Assembly: GCF_013385825.1 (NCBI RefSeq)
Contig: NZ_JACAPG010000003.1
Coordinates: 141,481 to 205,480, forward strand
Reading direction: 5' to 3'
DNA from: Pseudomonas reactans
GTDB lineage: Bacteria; Pseudomonadota; Gammaproteobacteria; Pseudomonadales; Pseudomonadaceae
Length of the DNA: 64,000 nucleotides
Shown here: positions 46,449 through 53,492 of the stretch, piece after piece
Layout: each line of letters begins with the position of its first letter
How positions within the stretch are numbered: the first letter of the stretch is position 1
Translations under genes and position numbers: made by a program
The notes under the pieces: generated by a model
The model's input: the letters and a program-made list of their open reading frames with translations, nothing else
Database searches by the model: none
What the model was told of the DNA's origin: nothing

Positions 46449-47381
46449 ATGAGCATCAATCTTCCTTTGCCGCTGCTGGGCGAAATGGCGATTTTCGTCA
46501 AAGTGGTGGAAGCCGGCAGTTTCTCCGAAGCCGCCCGGCAACTGGGGGCTTCGCCTTCCTCGGTGAGCCGCAGTATCTCGCGCCTGGAGAACGCCCTGGC
46601 GACGCGCTTGTTGCAACGCACCACGCGCAAGCTGCGCCTGAGCGAAGGCGGGGAAGAGGTGTTCAAGCGTTGCCAGGAGATGGTCAGCGCGGCGCGCTCG
46701 GTGATGGAGATCAGCGGCCAGTTCACCCATGAAGCCGAAGGGTTGGTGCGGGTCAGCGTGCCCAAGGCGGTGGGGCGGTTTGTGGTGCACCCGCATATGC
46801 CGGAATTCCTGCGGCGTTACCCCAAGGTGGATGTGCAGTTGATCCTGGAGGATCGGCAGGTGGACATGATTGATGACAATGTCGACCTGAGTATCCGCAT
46901 CACTGACAGCCCGCCGCCGGGGTTGGTGGGGCGGCAGTTATTGCCCATCGAGCATCTGTTGTGCGCGACGCCGCAGTATTTGGCTGAACACGGGACGCCG
47001 GAGCATCCCCATGACCTGCTGGCACACAGTTGCATTTACTTGGGGGAAACGCCCGGAGATTCACGCTGGAAATTCCGCCAGGCCGGCAAGGCGGTGACGG
47101 TGGCGGTGCGTGGGCGTTATGCGGCGAACCACACCGGGGTTCGGCTGGATGCAGTGTTGCAGCATGTGGGGATTGGCAGCTTGCCGTATTTCACGGCGCG
47201 CCATGCGTTGGCGGAGGGGCGGTTGGTGCAGGTGTTGCCGGCGTGGGACTTTATTGCGTCCTACCATGGCGAGGCGTGGTTGCTGCATTCGCCCACGCGG
47301 TATTTGCCGCCGAAGTTGCGGGTGTTTATTGATTATCTGGTGGCGTGCATGGCGAAGGAGCCGACGTTGCGCAAACGGTAG
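46449..47381 (+). CDS. LysR-family transcriptional regulator
   Basis: 310 residues from ATG at 46449. The N-terminal winged helix reads AIFVKVVEAGSFSEAARQLGASPSSVSRSISRLENAL, then a periplasmic-binding-like effector domain (SGQFTHEAEGLVRVSVPKAVGRF, VDLSIRITDSPPPGLVGRQL). This is the DsdC/PecT-like group of short LysR proteins. Divergent from the AlaX gene, which may be its target, although such regulators also act elsewhere. Confidence 0.93.
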   Translation: MSINLPLPLLGEMAIFVKVVEAGSFSEAARQLGASPSSVSRSISRLENALATRLLQRTTRKLRLSEGGEEVFKRCQEMVSAARSVMEISGQFTHEAEGLVRVSVPKAVGRFVVHPHMPEFLRRYPKVDVQLILEDRQVDMIDDNVDLSIRITDSPPPGLVGRQLLPIEHLLCATPQYLAEHGTPEHPHDLLAHSCIYLGETPGDSRWKFRQAGKAVTVAVRGRYAANHTGVRLDAVLQHVGIGSLPYFTARHALAEGRLVQVLPAWDFIASYHGEAWLLHSPTRYLPPKLRVFIDYLVACMAKEPTLRKR

Positions 47382-47396
47382 GGATGCGCTCGAAAC

Positions 47397-47479
47397 TGTA
47401 GGAGCCGGCTTGCCGGCGATTGGCCCTTGAACCCAGTGCAGGACTCAAGGCCGCCATCGCCGGCAAGCCGGCTCCTACA
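47397..47479. repeat. REPIN
   Basis: 83 bases with TGTAGGAGCCGGCTTGCCGG and its inverted copy, between the LysR gene and the convergent PA2817-family gene. Only 15 and 6 bases separate it from the two stop codons. Confidence 0.93.
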
Positions 47480-47485
47480 AGGGAA

Positions 47486-47893
47486 TCAGTGCTTGCTCTG
47501 GTCAACCGGCATGGCCAGCAGCTGCTTTTCCTGGTTCCAGTCGAACGGTTCGTCGTTCTGTTCGGCTTCGAAGCGACGTTCTTCCAAGGCCTGGTACAGG
47601 TCCAGTTCTTCGTCGGGCATGAAGTGCAGGCAGTCACCGCCAAAGAACCACAACAGGTCGCGCGGGACCAGATGGGCGATTTGCGGGTAGCGCAGGATGA
47701 CCTGGCTCATCAGGTCCTGGCCCAGGTACTGGCTTTCGATCGGGTCGATCGGCAGCAGGGCGCGCAATTCGTCGAAGCGCTCCAGGAACAGTGAATGGCT
47801 TTCCTCGGGCACCTGTTCGGCTTCGCCGACGGCAACCAGGATGCTGCGCAAGTGGTCGAGCAAGACGAGATGATCGGCAACGACGTTGGACAC
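47486..47893 (-). CDS. PA2817-family protein
   Basis: 135 residues from GTG at 47893, with AGAGGA upstream. Acidic, helical protein with FDELRALLPIDPIESQYLGQDLMSQVILRYPQIAHLVPRDLLWFFGGDCLHFMPDEE, matching the uncharacterised family that follows fadE in pseudomonads (PA2815/PA2817 in P. aeruginosa). Here it is separated from fadE by the 5.5 kb island, whose attachment repeat ends 20 bases before its start codon, so its native upstream region has been replaced. Confidence 0.88.
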   Translation of the reverse strand: MSNVVADHLVLLDHLRSILVAVGEAEQVPEESHSLFLERFDELRALLPIDPIESQYLGQDLMSQVILRYPQIAHLVPRDLLWFFGGDCLHFMPDEELDLYQALEERRFEAEQNDEPFDWNQEKQLLAMPVDQSKH

Positions 47894-47912
47894 GAGATAA
47901 GTCCTCTAAAGC

Positions 47913-47937
47913 AAAAACGGGCGCGAGAGTATATGCC
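47913..47937. repeat. Attachment-site repeat, left end of island (attL)
   Basis: 25 bases identical to 53437-53461, extended to 31 with one mismatch. The sequence AAAAACGGGCGCGAGAG then TATATGCC is one arm and the loop of the fadE terminator. Only half of the hairpin is present here. Confidence 0.88.
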
Positions 47938-47956
47938 CCTCGCTAAAGTGGGGCAA
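47928..47956 (-). promoter_or_regulatory. Hybrid promoter candidate for the PA2817-family gene
   Basis: On the minus strand TTGCCC (in island DNA, 47951-47956) and TATACT (inside the att core, 47928-47933) are spaced by 17 bases. At the unoccupied site the -35 position would read TATAAA. Inference from sequence only. Confidence 0.4.
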
Positions 47957-48038
47957 ACACCAATAGACACTGGGTCTCCTGGCTTTGCAGCTTAATTTGC
48001 GTACAATCTTGCGTAGAAATGGTCCGCAGAAACTGGCA

Positions 48039-48896
48039 ATGGATAAGGCGCACAATTTACAGCTTCGGGGGGGTACGTTCCACGTCCGATTTGATGTTCC
48101 GGCAGACGTACGTAAGGCGTTTGGCGGTAGGCGGGTTATGTCAAAGTCCCTTAAGGCGGGTTCGCTGACTGAGGCCATGCATCGGCGTAGCCGCTATCTC
48201 CTGGCATGGCGTGATCAGGTTAATGCCGCTCGTGATGGCGTCGCACTGGCGGAAGGCTGGCAGGATGGTGTCTTGGACGCGATTAGTGCTGTTGACGTGA
48301 TGATGAAGGACCAAAAGCGCGGCCTGATCGGTAGGTCGGTGCCACAGGTAGAGATTGACCCTGCTGTTGAAGCTCGTATGCGGTCCAATCCTCGGTTTGT
48401 TGCAGCCTTTGAAGCCTGGGTACGGGACCACTTAAAGGACGGCATGGATGGAAAGGTGCGCCTCTTTGATGAACTGGGGAAGGGTATTCAGTCGCTCATT
48501 CCAGCAGTCCTGACGCGTTCTCAAAGTATCCCTACAGGGCAGCTTCAAGAGCTAAGAGCCTTGGTGGCTAATCCGGCAGCACACAAGCCAGCATCACCGC
48601 TTACGCCAGCATCCTTGGAAGCGTTCAGAGCATTCAGGACCAAGCAGGGTGTATCTGCTGTGAACATTGCCACGCAGCACACCCGATTGCGCAAGCTGTC
48701 TGACTACATCGCTAAGACAGGTTGCGCGCCACATCGAAGAGTTACGAGAAACTGGAGATTACTTAGCATACGGCGAGGCACTCCGAGAGTTCCGCCTTCA
48801 AGGAACTCATTAGCGTCGGAAAGAAGAAATACCGTAGGTCTGAGCAGATTAAAGCAATTAACTTCGGAAAGAAAAGAAGCCAGTGCGAAGCACTAA
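48039..48896 (+). pseudogene. Truncated tyrosine integrase
   Basis: Begins MDKAHNLQLRGGTFHVRFDVPADVRKAFGGRRVMSKS, the N-terminal arm (DUF6538-like) of phage/island integrases, and continues into the core-binding domain up to about LRKLSDYIAKTG near base 48720. The catalytic C-terminal domain (Arg...His-x-x-Arg...Tyr) is absent. After 48720 the frame runs through unrelated sequence to a stop at 48896. The gene is next to attL and reads into the island, the classical position. The island therefore cannot excise with its own integrase. A TTG start at 47985 is an alternative. Confidence 0.82.
48721..48813 (+). pseudogene. Possible C-terminal gene remnant after the integrase break
   Basis: In the frame one base off from the integrase, 30 codons read VARHIEELRETGDYLAYGEA and then a Leu-Arg-Glu-Phe-Arg helix before a stop. 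The amphipathic, protein-like composition starts exactly where integrase similarity ends, suggesting a deletion junction with the tail of another gene. Family unknown. Confidence 0.3.
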
Positions 48897-49305
48897 AGTT
48901 GAATCACCCATAGAATGGCGTCAGTAGTACCGTCCCGATTCAGGATCAGTCTGCCAGTAAATATATCCAGCATCACCACAACCCAAAATGCTCTTGCTTT
49001 TGATCTGCTAAACCGAAGGTGATGTGGGCAACAGTTGTCAGCGAGCGCTGACGGAGAGTAGAACTGCTGAATGCATTCGCATTCGGTTATGCACGAAAAA
49101 TCTAAGATCAAGATCAAGGGCAGAAGCGGTTTAGTGGTGATCCTATTTTGTACTGGCTTCGGCAGGATCGGAGGTCTTGTGGCGATACTTCCACCGGGAG
49201 GTGGAGACATTGGAGTGAATCAACTTTACAGCTCACGCTGTTACCACCTTTTGACTAGATGGGACCATACGGCGACGTATGATGCTGACTCACTCCATTG
49301 GCGGA
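48897..49305. other. Intergenic island sequence, gene debris
   Basis: About 400 bases with no intact gene. On the minus strand near 48900-49015 a frame reads AFWVVVMLDIFTGRLI, reminiscent of the first catalytic strand of IS3-type transposases, but the resemblance is short. I see no repeats or RNA gene here. Confidence 0.4.
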
Positions 49306-50148
49306 CTAGCTCTTCGTGCTATCGATGGCAAAGTTAATGAACGCTGAGCAAGTGATCAACATAAAGCGGGCGTCTGCCTGGGTAAGTGTCGATTCGTTAT
49401 CCATCAGGGAGTGACGAATTCCGCTTGCATCGTTGCTATACCCGTAAAGAGCGGAGAAAGCATTTTTGAGACTTGGGTGAAGGCTATGATGCTTTTCCAA
49501 GACTTTCAGCGCCTGGCCTAGCGTAGCTTTGTCATCACCTACAAGTTTCTTGGCTAAGGACTCAACGGCACTAATGGATTCCTTGATCGAATTCCGATAG
49601 TCAGGATTTTGTTTTTCTGTCAAGAATCCGAGTGATGTTTGCAGATGAGTTCTGACGCCTGCGTATTGGTCTGCGTTTTCTATCGCTCGCTCAATTTCTG
49701 CTATTTCATCTTTTGAGGTGATGGGTGTTACCAGCCCGTCAACAAAACGATACGCTGAGTTTTCCCGCTCGAATGCCTCATTGCACATTTTGACAAACTC
49801 GTCGCTATTATCATCCACCTCCGGGGCATTCCGGTAGATAAACTCTAACAGGCTGTAGACTCTGTGCCATGCACCTAGAAGCACTTCCTTTTTCAAATCT
49901 TCAATAATGCTAGACCATCCCCAAGGGATGCTATCTAAAGTTAGCTTACGGTAGTTGCTGTAAAACCTTACAGTAAACTCGTGGTAGTTTGATCCAGCTA
50001 CTGCCGCCGTATTATAAGCCCCATAAAAATTGTCCCAGTAGCAAACGGTCAGAACATTCCAAAGAGTGTTGCGCAAGTCTGTATCGATTGATTCCGTCTG
50101 CAAGATCTTGGACGCAGGCAGATAGCCCATACGCTGTGAGAAATCCAT
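49306..50148 (-). CDS. AbiJ-like putative abortive infection protein
   Basis: 280 residues if started at ATG 50148 (MDFSQRMGYLP), which has GAGGTGG just upstream; an ATG 5 codons earlier (50163) is possible. The N terminus FSQRMGYLPASKILQTESID.DLRNTLWNVL matches the AbiJ N-terminal domain type 4 pattern. The C-terminal third (SIKESISAVESLAKKLVGDD...LGQALKVLEKHHSLHPSLKNAFSALYGYSNDASGIRHSL) is the helical domain shared by many AbiJ and HEPN-like defence proteins. Members are implicated in phage exclusion by abortive infection, probably through RNA cleavage or another toxic activity. It lies in the island without an obvious antitoxin. Family assignment by eye. Confidence 0.78.
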   Translation of the reverse strand: MDFSQRMGYLPASKILQTESIDTDLRNTLWNVLTVCYWDNFYGAYNTAAVAGSNYHEFTVRFYSNYRKLTLDSIPWGWSSIIEDLKKEVLLGAWHRVYSLLEFIYRNAPEVDDNSDEFVKMCNEAFERENSAYRFVDGLVTPITSKDEIAEIERAIENADQYAGVRTHLQTSLGFLTEKQNPDYRNSIKESISAVESLAKKLVGDDKATLGQALKVLEKHHSLHPSLKNAFSALYGYSNDASGIRHSLMDNESTLTQADARFMLITCSAFINFAIDSTKS

Positions 50149-50163
50149 TACCACCTCGCTCAT

Positions 50164-50578
50164 ACCTGTTCAGGAGTGCTCCACTAATTGCATCCTTTCT
50201 CGCGTCATTATCCATGCTGGCGATGTGGCGGCATACCCCCACCGCAAACCCCTCCTGAAACCTCAGATAACCCCCTGAAAACCTCACCTAGGGTTGAAAA
50301 TATAGTGCTTGGCTATTTATTATTACTTATTGATAGTTTAAATTGATGCTCCCTGTAGCCCAATGTTTCCGTGGGACATGTCAGAAACGGACAAGCTCGC
50401 CCCTATGAGAACCTAGTCTCAAACCGGTTTCCATCATTCAGAACGCACAAAGCGCGTCCAAATGGCGAAATTCTGCAAGACGACAACACCCCCCGGCCCA
50501 GGAGTGCCGAGGGTATGTGGTATTTCGTCAGCTCAGCAGGCCGAGGGCCACGGGCGGAGTGATTTCATTAGTACGTTG
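50164..50578. other. Island intergenic region
   Basis: About 415 bases. It contains the upstream region of the AbiJ-like gene, with an AT-rich block at 50296-50345 (TATTTATTATTACTTATTG) that may hold its promoter. A 91-codon minus-strand frame (50012-50287) overlaps the AbiJ-like gene in another frame and has no recognisable sequence. Nothing else is supported. Confidence 0.45.
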
Positions 50579-50999
50579 TTAAAAAAACGAGATGTCGTTC
50601 TTTTCGTGTTCTTCAATGTCGTGTTCGTCGACTCGGATAGATTCCAAGTAAAGGCGGATAGGGGGCCTATCGTCATGCTCAAACACGCTGTAGTTTTCAG
50701 CTCGCCACTCGGTTGTGTCGGTTTTTCGATAGCCCTGCGCAATCAGGTCGGCTTGTGCTGCGACGAGTGCATGTGATCCCAGCTTGTACTGCGACGAGTG
50801 CATGTGATCCCAGCTTGTACTCCAGCGTGTAGCTGCCCATGTTTCCGCTCATTTGCAGAGGCAGGGTATCGCCCTCACGCTTGCGTCGAGTGTTTTGCTG
50901 GAGTTCCTGTAGCTCAAAAAGCGCGAGTTCAAGCAGCTTCCTCAGATGCTCCGCAGATTTCCCTTCGACGTCTATTGTCAGCGAATGAACCATGCTCAT
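50579..50999 (-). pseudogene. Small unknown gene split by a 31 bp tandem duplication
   Basis: The 5' part (50999 downwards) encodes MSMVHSLTIDVEGKSAEHLR... up to YKLGSHALVA; the 3' part encodes AAQADLIAQGYRKTDTTEWR... to EHEKNDISFF. The junction is a 31 bp unit repeated exactly at 50758-50788 and 50789-50819. Removing one unit leaves 390 bases, which is one continuous 129-codon frame. The ancestral protein has an N-terminal coiled-coil-like helix (LRKLLELALFELQELQQNTRRKR) and a beta-rich C-terminal half. Function unknown. Confidence 0.8.
50758..50819. repeat. 31 bp perfect tandem duplication
   Basis: Two adjacent identical units starting CTGCGACGAGTGCATGTGAT. Because 31 is not a multiple of three it shifts the reading frame of the surrounding gene. 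Confidence 0.95.
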
Positions 51000-51191
51000 G
51001 GTCTGGCCCCTTGTTGTTGAGCGGGCATGTTAAACGGTTCGGATGCTCAGAAACCATGTGTACTCGTCTGGTATAGATCAAGCAGTACCGTTAATCGGCT
51101 CGTTTGCTCGTACCGAGAATACCCCTTTAACAACCCTAGTAGGTACACATGTGATCGGTACATCCAAAACGGTATATGTGGGGTGATTGAA

Positions 51192-51805
51192 ATGTTCATA
51201 CGTGCGTACCTGCGAGCATCAACCGATGAGCAAGACGCTCTGCGTGCCAAAGCAGACTTGAAGGCGTTCGCCGCAGATAACGGCCAGCGTGTTGCCAGTT
51301 GGTATGTCGAGAACGAATTCGGCTCTACCTTGCAACGGCCTGAGTTGTTCCGCTTGCTAGATGATTGCGAAGCTGGCGACATTCTGTTGATTGAACAGGT
51401 GGGTCGCTTGTCGAGGTTGAATGACGCTGACTGGAAAAAGCTACGAGCAATCCTTGAGACCAAGGGTGTGTTAGTGGTGGCCCTCGACCTGCCCACCTCC
51501 CACGCTGCCATGCAACCGCCACGCGCTTGTGATGAATTCGCAGGTCGTATGCTTGCTGCAATCAATTCTATGCTAATGGACATGCTGGCAGCTGTAGCAC
51601 GTAAGTCCTATGAAGACAGGCGCCGTCGCCAGGAGCAGGGCATCAAGAAGGCCAAGGCTGCTGACGCGTACCAGGGGCGTCCTGTGAATGAGGATCTCAT
51701 AAGCGGATCAATACGGCTCTTGCTGCTGGCTTATGGCTCTGCGTCACTGCGAAGACAGTGCGTTGTGCCCTGAGCACCCTTCAGAGGGTGGCAGCAAAGG
51801 GCTAA
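51192..51805 (+). pseudogene. Serine recombinase (resolvase) with C-terminal frameshift
   Basis: Starts MFIRAYLRASTDEQDALRAK with catalytic S10, then LLDDCEAGDILLIEQVGRLSRL and AVARKSYEDRRRRQEQGIKKAKA, a small resolvase of the Tn3/plasmid ParA type. At about 51698 the frame breaks: in frame it ends at 51773, but in another frame the expected helix-turn-helix continues (LAAGLWLCVTAKTVRCALS, then TLQRVAAKG) to a TAA at 51803-51805. Insertion of one C after GATCTC would restore GRPVNEDLHKRINTALAAG. The catalytic domain is whole, but the DNA-binding domain is lost in the frame as read. Confidence 0.85.
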
Positions 51806-51826
51806 CAGAACGTCTCGGTGCCCAAT

Positions 51827-51850
51827 GCCCGCCATGAGCGGGCTTTTCTT
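51827..51850 (+). terminator. Terminator downstream of the resolvase
   Basis: GCCCGC and GCGGGC around CATGA, followed by TTTTCTTT. Confidence 0.75.
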
Positions 51851-52179
51851 TGCAAATCAATAATTAATCACTCGTTCATACACTCTCAATATCAGCGGTA
51901 AGCTCCTGTATGCCTCTGTGGGGCGATGCTTATCAAAGGGTGGCTGTCAGATCTTTATGAGGCTTATAGGCTGCTTGTAGGGGGCTGTATGGATAGGTGC
52001 TTGAGGTTGTTTTTGTAAATCATCGGTTTTCAATGATGGTCAGTGTCCACCGTTAAGCAGCGCTGAGAACTATCCGGCTACCCTGGATTATTTTCGGCCA
52101 GGAAAACCAAATCGCCCATCGAGTTACGAACATAATTCTGCGGCGGGCAACGCTTCTGGAATACTGTTTTACAACGTGG
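51851..52179. other. Island intergenic region with possible IS remnant
   Basis: About 330 bases with no intact gene. On the plus strand at roughly 52078-52115 a frame reads TLDYFRPGKPNRPSSYEHN, in which RPGKPN recalls the conserved IRPGKP segment of IS3-family transposases. The stretch is short and followed by unrelated sequence, so it is at best a relic. Confidence 0.35.
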
Positions 52180-52548
52180 CTATTTACAGAGATACGCATT
52201 TTGGAATGCTGCCATGGCGAGAAACGCACCGTCTCGGTGGAGTGATGCAGGATGCTCTTCTAGGTACTTGGCTGCTATTCTGGCTAACTGCCGATTCGTT
52301 AACCCGCTGGGAAAACACGTTTTTTCGTTCGGCAGCATGTATTCATTCATTGTTGCCATGGTGCTCGCCACCCCATTCACCAGTCCCCAGCAATATCCTG
52401 TGGCTAGGTTGTCTGTATTGTGGTCGCCGTCTGAATCGCGGATGGCCTCTTTGCAGGTACTAAGCAGATGGTTTCCATCCCCTGCCATTACTTCACCGCT
52501 CCCCATCATCGCCACCAGAGTCATCGCTGCTGTCCTCCCTGCTTTCAT
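52180..52548 (-). CDS. Rap1a/Tai-type immunity protein
   Basis: 122 residues. Signal peptide MKAGRTAAMTLVAMMGSGEVMA; mature part with four cysteines (STCKEA, GYCWGLVNGV, KTCFPSG, AYLCK). The family core is clear: LATGYCWGLVNGV, CFPSGLTNRQLARIAAKYLEEHP and FLAMAAFQNAYLCK. Rap1a/Tai proteins are periplasmic immunity factors that neutralise type VI secretion amidase/peptidoglycan effectors. No effector or T6SS gene is nearby, so this is an orphan immunity gene that may protect against attack by other strains. It reads opposite to its right-hand neighbour (divergent). Confidence 0.82.
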   Translation of the reverse strand: MKAGRTAAMTLVAMMGSGEVMAGDGNHLLSTCKEAIRDSDGDHNTDNLATGYCWGLVNGVASTMATMNEYMLPNEKTCFPSGLTNRQLARIAAKYLEEHPASLHRDGAFLAMAAFQNAYLCK

Positions 52549-52663
52549 GGTAATGCTCTATTTTGCTGTGTGGTCCGGCGATACTATCGCCTTAAATAGC
52601 CAGATGCCATCACGTAAGGAGACCTGCTAGCATCCTCCCACTCAATTGGGTGTGGTGTTTACG

Positions 52664-53377
52664 ATGGATGATGAAGGCGATTTCAAGAAGGCACGTGGCT
52701 TCCTGCTCACGTATTCAGCGTTGGTTTTAGCGCTTTGGTACTTCGGGGCTGATCTAAGCCAGTTCAAGCTGATGGGGAACGAGATAAAGCTTCACCAGCG
52801 TACTGAGAGTGTCTGGTTGGTGCTCGCTTGCCTCAATGCCTATTTCTGGCTTCGATTTGTACAGCACGTTCCAACTGGAGGCTTTCGCTTCGATAATGCG
52901 ATGAATGCTCTCTATGATCGGACACTATTAAGGGCAGCTTTGTGCGTAAAGCATTTTGAACTGAGAAGACTTGTGAAAAGCACTCTCATCCAAAAGCATT
53001 CTCCGGGTGAAAGTGCAAAGTATGTTCGCAGTTACGGATACCTCACATGCTACGACCGGATAAAGGAAGATCGTAGAAACCAGCCAGAAGAGGAGATTGA
53101 GCTGCATCACTATTCTCGTGAGCACCGGACAGAGATGAAGCTTTCGGCAAACTACAGATATACCAGGGAAGGTGAATGGGTGAAGTTCGGAGATAATGTT
53201 CGACTGGATGCTTATGTGCCGGGTAGAACACTCAGTTGGGCTGTGAAGTCATCAACGACAGTAATGGGTGCATTCAGCATTCCTTGGTTTACTAACCACA
53301 TCGCTCCATTGATGTTTGGCTTGATCAGTACCTGTCTTGCCCTCTGGAAGTGGTGGGGCATGAATTATTTTACGTAG
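52664..53377 (+). CDS. Unrecognised membrane protein
   Basis: 237 residues from ATG at 52664; a TTG at 52646 is an alternative. Two N-terminal membrane segments (about 10-28, FLLTYSALVLALWYFGADL; about 48-66, SVWLVLACLNAYFWLRFV) and one at the C terminus (LMFGLISTCLALWKWWG) flank a charged domain of roughly 120 residues rich in Arg, Lys, Glu and His. No catalytic motif is evident. It is the last island gene, ending 59 bases before the attR repeat, in AT-rich sequence. It could belong to a defence or competition function by position only. Confidence 0.75.
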   Translation: MDDEGDFKKARGFLLTYSALVLALWYFGADLSQFKLMGNEIKLHQRTESVWLVLACLNAYFWLRFVQHVPTGGFRFDNAMNALYDRTLLRAALCVKHFELRRLVKSTLIQKHSPGESAKYVRSYGYLTCYDRIKEDRRNQPEEEIELHHYSREHRTEMKLSANYRYTREGEWVKFGDNVRLDAYVPGRTLSWAVKSSTTVMGAFSIPWFTNHIAPLMFGLISTCLALWKWWGMNYFT

Positions 53378-53436
53378 CATATCGCGTAGAAAACCTTGCT
53401 ACGTTTCTATATATGCAATTGATTTATAAGGAAAAG

Positions 53437-53461
53437 AAAAACGGGCGCGAGAGTATATGCC
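53437..53461. repeat. Attachment-site repeat, right end of island (attR)
   Basis: Exact copy of 47913-47937. Here it continues into the complementary arm (53461-53477), restoring the full terminator hairpin. Confidence 0.88.
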
Positions 53462-53477
53462 TCTCGCGCCCGTTTTT
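53437..53477. terminator. Intact fadE terminator (attB-derived)
   Basis: AAAAACGGGCGCGAGAG and CTCTCGCGCCCGTTTTT form a perfect 17 bp stem around a 7 nt loop, 15 bases after the fadE stop. A and T tracts make it bidirectional. Confidence 0.92.
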
Positions 53478-53492
53478 ATATGACCGCTCGAC

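Noticed and set aside
48893..49210. 105-codon minus-strand gene
   Set aside because: No ribosome site and only a short transposase-like stretch; treated as debris.
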